Assembly (NCBI RefSeq): GCF_964340395.1
Contig: NC_135550.1
Span: forward strand, 18,089,484 to 18,153,483
Direction: 5' to 3'
DNA from: Glandiceps talaboti
Lineage: Eukaryota; Hemichordata; Enteropneusta; Spengelidae
DNA length: 64,000 bases
This document shows, in pieces, positions 12,101 through 24,100 of the stretch; position 1 is the first letter of the stretch, and each line of letters opens with the position of its first letter. A program made the translations under genes and the position numbers. The notes beneath the pieces are model-generated. The model saw only the letters and a program-made list of their open reading frames with translations. It had not been told where the DNA came from and searched no databases.

Positions 12101-15100
12101 TGTAAGGATTCATTAGTTTAGTAAAGTCACAGGTATGTTGACCATGTAAGGATTCATTACTTTAGCAAAGTCACAGGTATGTTGACTATGTAAGAATTCA
12201 TTACTTTTAATAGTAAAGTCACAGGTATGTTAACCATATAAGGATTTCTACACTTAACAAAGTCACAAATATGTGAAATTGGTTCTGTAGATATTTGAAT
12301 ACATTAGTCGAGGACATGTATAGGTATGCAGCACAACTGAATGCCACTGTGAGCCCAGCCTTCCAAGTGACAGTATTGTATTGGTAAAAATGGAACATTA
12401 TCAATCTAGTCCTATCTCTTATACCCCACAGTTCCCTTTGAATGAGTTAGTGCAGTTAGCACAATATCTGACACTGTGTCTGGTCCTGTCAAACATTCTG
12501 TCCATATAATAGGTCATATTTTTTTATGACATGCCCCAACATGTAAGACGTCTGATAATGCATTATTGTTAATGTGCTACATTTTGTATTGTCATGACTG
12601 TCATGTATTCATGCCCATGTAAATAGAAATAACAATGCAGTGCCTGTTAATTTGAAGACCACAGTTTACTTGATAATAATTCACTACATCACAATACCAG
12701 CTCTGCAAACCCTTTGAATATCATATGAATAAATAAATTTTTCTTCCAGAATTATCATATTTCTGTTGACTGCAAAATAGTTATTCAACAAAATTACATA
12801 TTATATGTAATTTTAAATATTACAGACAAATACCTTTTGATCAGATTCTCAGTAATTTTTATTTTAATTGTATAGCTTAGAATGCTTACATGTTGTATAT
12901 GGCTGTCCAAAAACAAGAAGATCTTGTAAATACCTGCTTATGCCTAATTTTTTATCGCCCATATATCCAGTGTTCTTGTTATGAAAGTTTGGGGAACCCT
13001 AGAAAATCTGGTCAAATCTACTTGCATAGATTTCCACATTTTGAACCATAATCATTGTGGTATCGAAAACCTTTGTAAAATAACTTGGGTAGATTGTAGC
13101 TAGTTACTGCCGTCAAAAACACTGCATTTAGATAAATGACCTACACTATCCATCAGCTTGGTATAGCAAATGAATTACAGAGAGTATATTGCACAAGCAG
13201 TTCAACTTAGGAAAAAGTGTTGAACTCTCGATTGTATTTGTAGACAAGGAGAGAGATCAAAAAATCGATGCTGTTTACTAACTTAGTAAGTTGAACTGCT
13301 TGACTGTAAATTATAACCTTTGTAATTTGTACATTTTTCTTTGTTTGCCATTGCACACCGTCTTCTAGTTTTATTAATTGTCATATTCAAAAGAAGGAAG
13401 AATTGTAAACCTTAATATTTTCCTAACAAGGAAAATTATGTGAAGTTTTTGTGTGCAGCTAGTTCCTGGATTACATTTTAACATTATTGTGTACACCAAT
13501 TACATCATAATTTCATGTACATGTATTTCCTTTCCTTCATGAAATAAGTTAGACATTTTTCTCTGACAAAAAATTCCGTACAGTATATGTTTCATTGATA
13601 CATGTTTACATTGTATGCTAACTGATGTATTTTTCTTCATCTATCTTTTGTTCAGGAATTTGATCATTTTACAAACATTAAGTTTACTACAGTCAAGAGA
13701 TATGGTGGTGAGGGAGCAGAGAGCATGATGGGATTTTTACACCAACTGTTCTCACAATCTGCAAAATGTAAGTTTAAGAAAGATACACATAAAATGATAA
13801 AGTACGTATATACAATATTTATGTAATTGTTGCAAACCTTTGATGTAAAAATAAAATAAAGAAAAATGTAAAATAAAGAAAAGAGCCAAGAACTTAATCA
13901 CCAGTCAGTACAAGATGTTTTAATCCATAACATGCAAATTAAGTACCAAAATAATGTGAAATTTTGAAATCCTTGAACAGATTTGGTAGATATTTGTTTA
14001 GTAGGAATGTTTCTAGGAGTGCTTAGATTATTTGAGGCACAATGAGCTGAACAATATTATGCAATTTAGAAATAAAAGCAATGTTTAGTCAAGGACTGCA
14101 AATTAAGTTAATTATTTTTAATTACTAATTAAGTGGATTTAAGTATGATGAGTTATAGTGTGATGCCATTGGCGTTATGCTATTAAAATCATAATCTGAA
14201 TACCTGATTTTAACATTATTTACAATTTGTAATGATATAAGGACATTTTCAATATGAAAACAAATGAATCCAAAGCAACCTAACTTACAGACTGATGTTA
14301 TTTCTTTTTCAGGTGGAATACAACAAGTTATAATGTGTATGCCTCATCGGGGAAGAAACAATGTGTTAACAGGACTTTTAAACTTTCCACCACCTGCCAT
14401 GTTTAGGAAAATGAAGGGTCTTTGTGAATTTCCAGACAATGTGCAGGCTACGGGAGATGTATTATCTCATCTTAGTGAGTTACAAGTAATTATAATATCA
14501 ATAAAAACAACCATATATGTACAGTAGTGCCTTCCCATAAATGAAATATTGCTTGAAGTACAATACTTTTATTATCCAGGGTACATATTATTGTACAAGC
14601 TTTGATATTATATTCTCAACTCCCTGTGAACCTACAGTCTTTGCTACCATGAAGTACACAGGATTAAATCCTTGAAATAACAATCTCTATCCTACCAGGG
14701 TTCCATTTATTTAATATTTAGCTTTGTTAACCAGTACACAATATTAGTACAAAGGTTGTTTCATATTTGTGTCAAAAATCAATATGTACTGCATACCCAG
14801 TAACTCAAAACAAGTGTCTACCCATATTATCAGATGCAAGCGTTCTTTGAGCTTGACCTTTGAACTTGAGTTTGACCTTCAGGATCTAATTATCAAAATC
14901 AAGCCATTTTAAATTTGCATATCACAGCCATTTTGTAGTATTTATTTGTTGACACCACTTTCTTTTAAATCATGCCACCATTGCCACATAGTAGTAAAGT
15001 ACAACCTGTGAAAAATAAAAAAAATGTGTGTTTGCTTGCCTGTAGTAAAGTAGGAATAAATCAAGTTTCATACAAAGACATGTACTGTAATTAGTGTTAG

Positions 15101-18100
15101 TAACTTAATGAAAGTATAAATACCACAGGAGCCTTGGATCCCATAACTCTGTGTACTGATAGAATATCGATGTAAATGATGTACATGTTATACCAATCAA
15201 GTACGACTGTTAGTGTTACATTACAACTTCCACAGACATAAACAAACTGATAAAAGCATCATGTGAACCAACATCAGAGTATCTGTTGTTTTGTATCAGT
15301 TGTATTGTTGTTTTCACCTAATTTTGTCTTTGTGTGAAGTCTTTCCTTAGATCACTTCATTCAAGCAAATGCGCTGGGTTTTTTTTCACGGGTTGTATTT
15401 TAGGAAAGTGTGTCTTCTATGAAGACCTGTTACCATTGTTAGAGATTGCCTGACAAACTGTATAGCAGCTGTAAAAAACTAAAACTGACAATGTTATCAC
15501 AAGTTTGCGATATTACAAGAGCTGTTTTGGTAATGTCAAAGTAAACTATTTATAAGTTTCTCTTCTTAGAATGATTTTTTATTTGTCACGGTGCTCACAT
15601 TTTTGTTGTATATCTTTTCAGCAAATTCAGTTGATCTTGAGTATGATGACAAAACAGTACATGTGACAATGATACCAAATCCATCACATTTAGAGGTAGG
15701 TAATGATATTGATTCAGTGATTATGAAAATATTTTTAGATATAAATATTCAAAGTGGCCATATTGATGAGAAATCGTCATTTATCTTGATGTTTGATTAA
15801 AATAACAACTTAAATATGTTTTTTAACAACTTGAATAAAACTTGATGTGAAACATCATAGACCAAGTTCATGTTTGTAACTTAACATGAGTTAATAAATA
15901 GTTGGGTTTTGAAAACAACGTTTCAGAAAATAAATCAAAGACATTGTATGAAAATGTCCTAATTTCTGTATTTATCAATTGTATGTTTTTATTTTGTGGG
16001 ATAAATATGATTGGCAATCTCTGTGTTGTATGTTCTTTTGATGCAGTGATATCTCTCAAAAACTGTTTCAAATTATAGTTCATATTATGTCCTAGATACA
16101 AAATACAAAAACAGATCATTTTCTCATTTGAGATGAGTTCACCAAGAGTTTAGACAGTAACAGTATATACCCAAACATGTCACAGACTGTGATAGCTGAA
16201 ATGTCATGCATAAAATGATAGCCTGTCCATATTGCAACTTACAGGATTACATACATATATTTCATTTCTGTAGGCCAATATACCAGTTGTCATGGGTAAA
16301 GCCAGAGCAAGACAGCAATCGGTAAAAGATGGCGACTATTCAGACGACCCTGATGCCAGGCTAGGTGATAAAGTGTTATGTTTACAAATCCATGGAGATG
16401 CTGCCTTCTGTGCACAGGTTGGAAATAGGTCTCTATCAATTCACACATTAATCAACAAATATCTTTCCCTGCAGTTATATCATAGATTTTATATCTGCAA
16501 TAAATGTGTACAAAATCGATAACATTTCAAGCAAGTCTTGTATCTCAGGTTCATTCAAATATTGTTCCTTTTGTGTAGTCTCTGTTACTTTTAAATTTGT
16601 AACGAAAATAGTAACCATTACTTTTCTACAAATGCAGTATTCAGAAATGATCAAAGATAATTTTAAGAAAGAAAACACAGTGGTAGTAAAATTATTTTGG
16701 TAGAAATGCATTTATTAGAGATGTTCACTCATATACATAGCTTAGTCTGTTTCTATGCCATATGATTCATCATTCACACCAGTTTTCAGTTAATAAAATA
16801 AAATAAAATAAAATAAATTCATGTAGGTGTCTTGATAACATTTTGTGCAGCCATCCACTATTGACTCTGTAGATTCACAGCTTTTCACAACATTTTGACT
16901 AGGTTTATACTCTCTTCATTTGATATCAGCAACTCACTCACTCACCTCACTCACTCACTCACTCACCTCTCTCACTCACTCACTCACTCACTCACTCACT
17001 CACTCACTCACTCACTCACACTCACTCGCTCGCTCACTCACTCACTCACTCACTCACTCACTCACCTCACCTCACCTCACTCACCTACCTCACTACCTTT
17101 GTGGATTAAGTTAGCACAGTTAAACCTTTCTTTCCATGCTTAATTTAACTCCATACAGGGTGTCATATCAGAAACCTTCAACACTGTCTACTGCCCTCAT
17201 TTCTCAGTTGGTGGTTCTATGCATCTGATTGTCAACAATCAGCTTGGATTCACTACAGAATCTCAACAAGGCAGGTCATCGCTGTACTGCAGTGACATCA
17301 GTAAAATGATCAGCTGTCCAGTTCTCCATGTCAATGGGGATTATCCAGAGGTAAGACATGGACCAACTACGATAGATCTTCCAGTAAATTCTTCCAATTT
17401 GACACCTTGCTCTGTCAAATACAAAATATACATGCTAATACACACCCATGACATGTAAGTGTAAGGGTGCAACAGTTATAGATGATACAGCTATTAAAAA
17501 TAGTAAAATGTGAATGCCATGTGATAGGGAGACTTTGCCTCAGGGTAGATTTTATGAATCATGACAAGTTCTGTGTACTTTATTATTGCCTTTATAATAC
17601 CTATGTGTTGTATAGCAAGATGTACATGTATGCACATCCTTCCTAGGCCCGGTAACTTTCCCTTTGCAGCCAAGGGCCATAGAAATATCCATTCCCGCTT
17701 CAAGGAAGAAAGGAATTTGGATTTTTTTTGTTTGTTTGCTGATTCACACTATTTTAATGTCAGAATTTCAAAACTTCTGCTCTCATTCATAATTATATGA
17801 TGTAATTTTCACAATTTCTCCAATATTTCAATATCTGAATATTGTCTGATTAAAGTGAGTCTGTGCTGTGATCTTAACATCACTGAGTTCTATGACTCTG
17901 GTATTTGTAAAATAATGAAATGCATCTTACCTGACAGGACGTAGTGAGAGCGTGTAAACTCGCCATGGACTATAGACAACAATTCAGGAAGGATATCATA
18001 GTTGATTTGGTGTGCTTCAGGAAGTGGGGACACAATGAACTGGATGATCCAACATTTACACAACCCTTGATGTACAGTGTTATTAACACTAGAAGAAGTG

Positions 18101-21100
18101 TACCAGATGAGTACTTGGATCACTTAGAGGTATTTAATGCTACTTCCCAAGACACACAACACTAGCCCATTGTAGTACACCCCTTATGATGCTGATGATA
18201 TGTCAGTGACAATTCTCAAATTCGCTTCCAAGAAAAGTTTTGACTCTGTGAGTAGCTAAATTGATCATATCCCATGTATAGTCTCTTTGTTCGTCATGTA
18301 CAAATACTTGATAGATACATTTTTCCTAATATTTGTAGTGCCACCAGTCCATTGTGTAATTTAGTGTTGACCTACATATGACCTATGACCTATGACCTAG
18401 ATTACATTAGTAGTATGCAGACTGATTGATTATTTTGTGGTTTGTAGGCAGAAGGAACACTTGAGAAGAAGGAGATCATGGCCCAGATATCAGACTACCA
18501 CAAGGAGCTCAACGAACTTATCTCTGTATCAGAGAGTTATGTACCTGAAGCTAATCATTTAGAAAAACAATGGCATGGATTTGTACAGGCGCCACCACAT
18601 GTTACAACTTGGGATTCAGGTAAAATACATCAAAGTATACATATAACTACATTAACACATGTTACAACTTTGGATTTAGGTGAAATACGTCAAAGTATAC
18701 ATGTTGCAGCTGTAGAATCTTTTGCATATGATTGTGTATTATTTACAACCTGCCAAAAAACAAAAAAAAAGGGTTCTTTAGCGGAACACATGATTTGATA
18801 AAAACTATCGTATAACTTTTTAAGGTGTGGATGTTCTGTTTTTAATAGTATCTTTCTGAACAAACTCTTTGAATTAGTGTGAGTGACAAATTACATAATT
18901 ATGTTGGTTTTTAGGTGTTGAGAAGGATATCCTGAAATTTGTTGGTGGAAAGTCAGTCGAAGCGCCCTCTGGTGTGGTAAGTGTCATGATATAATGAACA
19001 ATCAGTTTTGACAGAAACCAGGTGTGGCCAATACATGATGAAAACCAATTGTATTGACAGACACTGGCCTAGGTGTGTCTAATACATGATGACCACCAGC
19101 ATTGACAGACAATGGGTATGTCCAATACATGCATAAGATTAACTTTATACCAAACTTCAAAGATTTCAGTGGTAAATACCGGTATGTGTTACTGTACATC
19201 TGCCCATATTTTAATATCAAAGATATGGGAAGGTTCACCATTTTTCATGTAAGTATTCAGGAGGGGTCACTAGTTTTGTGAAATGATATTTTTGATCACA
19301 GATATACCAATGACAGGGGAGGGGTAGGTCTTCTGGAAGGGTCGATATTTTTCATGCACTATACTTCTGTAAAACACCGGCCCCTCTCCATGTAATTTAT
19401 GGCCAGTTCCTAAATTCTGAATATCAATTTGTGTGTGTGTGTGTGTGTTTGTTTTATATAGGAGGTTCATCATAAACTTGCAAAAGGACACGTAGAAAAT
19501 AGGAAAAAGAAGATCGAAGAGGGTTCCAACATAGATTGGGCTACAGCAGAAGCTATGGCAGTAGGCTCACTGCTTTATCAAGGTAAAATAGTCGTAAGTT
19601 GTTGGAAAGTCTTTAATATCGATACGGATAAATGAAAGAAAACAAACTGTGTGATTCTATCTTGTTTTTAAGAAAGAGAAACAGACTGAAGAATTGTTTC
19701 TGAAATGAGGATGAGCAATGGAGTCACACTACTGGTACCAACAACAAAGTTGCCATATTGACTTAATGATAGATGAAAATAAATTTCACATGCTTGAAAA
19801 GTCATGGATGTTAAATCACTCCTGTAAAGTCTTGTTTACATTTGTTTTTTCCCCTAAAACTTGTAGAGAATGAAATTTTTCAAATGAGCAGCCAAATTTT
19901 TGACATAACCTTATCTGTGTATTCTTGCCACCACATCATCATTCAGGTACCATCAAATGTTTTTTATTCAGGTTTCAATGTACGTATAAGTGGACAGGAC
20001 GTTGGCCGTGGTACATTCAGTCATCGTCATGTCATGCTGATTGACCAGAAGACAGACCAAATGTCTGTGCCACTCAATTACCTGAGCGAAGACCAAACAG
20101 GGTTTCTTGAGGTGAGATGCAAGGGCTATGTGATAACAATAGAAAGATAAGTTTAGATAACAATTTGTTAATCCCCTTGGGAAAATTTATGTTGAGGAAA
20201 GATTACCATTTATGATAACATGAAATCAACTTTAGAGAAACATTTTAATTCCACAGATTTACTCTGGGAATATTTTTGACAAAACTCAAGAGTATTGTGA
20301 AAAAATGAAAGAAGTGAAACAGAACTCGATATGCATTCAAGTAGCCAGATCATTAAGATATTGGAGAGATTGAAAGTTCCAAAAAGTAAAAACTATTGAT
20401 TAGTAAAATGATATTTCCAAATAACCAAACCAGGCTGTGATTTTGTTCCAACTTACAGGTAGCAAATAGTTCTTTATCAGAGCAAGCAGTTCTAAGCTTT
20501 GAGTATGGAATGAGTATTGAAAATCCTAATTCACTGGTTATCTGGGAAGCACAGTTTGGAGATTTCTTCAATGGTGCTCAAATAGCAATAGACACCTACA
20601 TAACTACTGGAGAAAGTAAGTGTACAAGTAAATCATTCTCACAAATTATTTGCTATCATTTTAAATCTTTGGATTATAAAATAAAAAGATAAATGGATGC
20701 ACATTCACAATAATTTGTACTGAGTTCTTTTTCTTCTTGGTTTTTGATAGATACATCTATCAATGCATGCATATCTGTCAACCTGTTTTGAAATCCTGTA
20801 CAGTGGTTTCACTTAGGTTTTTAAGACCCCAATATCAAAAAGAGAGCAGTCTAAAATTTATCATAATTGCCCATACCAGTGATGAATGAAATCTCAGTGA
20901 AAAGCCAATGAGTGGGAAAGGGGCAGAGGTGTAAGGATTGTATTTCAGTGTATAGGGTTTGGTAGGGGTGCAAGGGTTTCATTTCATATGTTTGCACTTT
21001 CTAAAAAAAATATATAAAAATAATATTCTGACATTGTACTGTGGATGATTCTCACATATAGAATAGTTTCAACAAATGCTAAGCAGATAAATCCCTTGGT

Positions 21101-24100
21101 TACAAAAAAAGATACTAATGAATCTTCACACATATATATTCTCAAGATAAATGGCTTCTCCAAAGTGGGTTGGTAATGTTGTTACCTCATGGTTTGGATG
21201 GTGCTGGACCAGAACATTCATCGTGTAGAATGGAAAGATTTCTCTTACAATGTGATAGTAAAGAATACGGCATTGATGGTGACAATATCAATATACAAAT
21301 TGTGAATCCAACAACACCAGCACAGTATTTCCATTTACTCAGAAGACAGGTAGGTTTTACATTAATCTGATTTGTCAGTCATGATTTTATCTGGCTCTTT
21401 ACTCAAACTAGATCACCATAAGGTCTCTATAACTGAACTGGAACTCTTTTTTTCCATGTTTTATGTTCATATTTTTTTTACTAATATTTATATCATGTAA
21501 TTACTGAAATATGTATGACTTGCCTAGTGATCAAACCATATTGGTATCCCATAGCTTAAAAAAAATTGTTGATAAGTGAATAAATGGAACGGACTTGCTC
21601 ATTATTTAGATACAGCTGGACATAAGGATTTATCATGCCATGGAATGAATTATATGCTCCCTAGAAAGCTGAGGAAGTTTAAGTAACTTGTGCCACTATA
21701 GGTCTGTGTCATGTTAATGATTGTATATAAAACACTTGAATTCAAGTGAAGTGTGGGAAAGCACAATGTCAAACTGATATCCTTTTGAATATATTAGTGA
21801 CTGTTTAGCAGTTATTTTCTTATGGAAAAAATGATAACGTTCTATATAATTCATTGTCTTCAACTTACCAGTAAGGATGTGTATCGTTATCCTCATTTTC
21901 ATGATACATGTATTAAATTTAACTCTTTTAAAAAAAGAATAAATAAATGTACTCCTGTTGTAAAATCTTTGTTCTCACCATTTATATTTAGATGGTGCGC
22001 AATTACAGGAAACCATTGGTGGTTGTTGCTCCTAAGATACTTCTACGACTTCCTGCTGCTACATCTCAGCTACAAGACATGATGGCTGGTACATACTTCC
22101 AACCAGTCCTTGGTGACAATTCAGTTAATCCTGATAGGTAAGATGAAGTAGGAAGTTCATGAATTTAACTTCATTTTGCACCAAAATTTTCAATTAGCTC
22201 ATCAAAGCTTTCGCCAGGTATCCACCGTGACTTCGTCAGTGTTTTTCTGAAGTCATGACTACTTTATGTATTGAACTAGTAACTGACACAGGATATTCAC
22301 CTGTGATATGCAAATGGCACTATGACATAATTTTTTGGTTACCAATAAATTCAAAAATATAATATTGGTTACCAAACCTTTTTATGCATACTTATCCACC
22401 TCTGCCACACTGTTTTGACTCTGATTGGCTCCTATATAACTTAATATTGATGTTTTATTATGTGTATGCAAACTGATGTTCAGGATGTGAAATTATGTCA
22501 TTCCAAAGCTGACTATTTCTTTGTAGGACCAACAGTTTTGTCAAGTTGTTTATTTTTATGACTGATTGAAATTGAAAAGAAATAAAATGAACCACATTTA
22601 AACAATTGATGTTTTAATATTTCATCGAACCTAATTTACTAATTAATTTATTTTTTCGATAAGAAAGATTTACGGACATTGTAAGTTTTCATTCAGTCTA
22701 TATTAACATGAACCCATACCTGTGTGAATATTTATAGCAGTACTCAAAGTAGATCACTGCATAACCTATATCTGTATGAAAGCTATTTATAGCTGTACTC
22801 AAATTGTTACTTTGTGTCAAAGTTCATGTGAAACCTGACACATTGTGATAACATTTACCATGGCAACTGTTGTACCTTTAAAACTGCCTATCTGTATAAA
22901 CTTGTGAAATATTATTATTATTAATACATCAGTGATGACACACTGTTTACATTTTAAAGTAACTATAGTGACATATATCTAAAAGTACACTGACTTAAAC
23001 TTTACAACCAGTATACCAGAGTCAGCTTGTTGTTTTTAATAGTTGTTTTCGTAAAAGGAAATAATCATTAAATAAAACTGATTTGATAATTACTAGATTT
23101 AAAATTCTATAAATCACCAGCCCACATGAGTAACTGAAATGGTGGCTTTAATTTTTTTCCGGTTAATTTTTTTTTCCAGATTAAACTACTTCAGACAGCA
23201 AGGAAAGACTGAAAATCAAAAACATATTTGTAAGTTATGGGTAATTCCTTCATTCTTTGGAAATGTCTAACTCTTGTCTCAATTATTTCCAGTGTAACCA
23301 AAGTATTATTTGTGACTGGGAAACACTACTATGCTCTTCTGAAACAAAGAAATAGTCTGCAAGCCAACAATGTAGCCATTGTCAGAGTTGAATCCCTTTG
23401 TCCATTCCCTGCAATGGAGCTGAGACAGGAACTCAAGAAATATCCAAACGCCAAAGGTAAGAATACATCGAAAGGTATAGATACACTGTTAGTTTTTAAG
23501 TGATCAATGCATTTCTATATGTTACTAAGTGGAAGTTAGTATGAATGAATTGATAATAGTAATCTTTATTTATACTGGAGAGTTTTTATCTCATAAGAAG
23601 TCTTGTAAGGGCCAGCCTCAAAAGTCAAACCGGAGTGCCTGGTGAAAGCCTGTGTTGTCAGGTTGAGTCAAACTGAACATCACTCTTCTTACTTGCAATA
23701 TGGCAAATTTAATCAAACCCAGACCAGGATCTGAACCCTTTCTGAAGTGGTAAGAGGCAAATGGTTTAACCACTTGGCCACCAACAACCCTTTGTAGATA
23801 TAGGAATTTTCCCTCTAGTAACAACTGTTGACTTTATGGTTCATAAAATCAACGTGCAAAAACCAATGTTATTGGTGAATTCTTATATCAAATGATAGCT
23901 CTTCCCTCTCAAAATTTTAACAATTGTCACTTCACAGAGTACATTTCTACTTATTTTAATCTTTACAGTTGAAATAATTCTGGCAGAAATAGAAAGAAAC
24001 TCAAATGTATGGTACTTATTATTACAGTAGGGTGGAAAATACACCATCAACATGAATACAAAACAGTTTTGTGTCTAAATCCATGGTACAGTTAGATAAC

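Noticed and set aside
10531-12280. CRISPR-like array.
   Set aside because: The 45-base units are contiguous with no unique spacers, lie in an animal intron and begin at a splice site: a minisatellite.
16895-17143. Ser-Leu-Thr-His repeat frames.
   Set aside because: Translation of the CTCA microsatellite.
22200-22255. Hammerhead-like core on the minus strand (CTGACGA...GGCGAAAG).
   Set aside because: The bases expected to close stem II do not pair and no cleavage-site helix is evident. It may be a relic of a mobile element.
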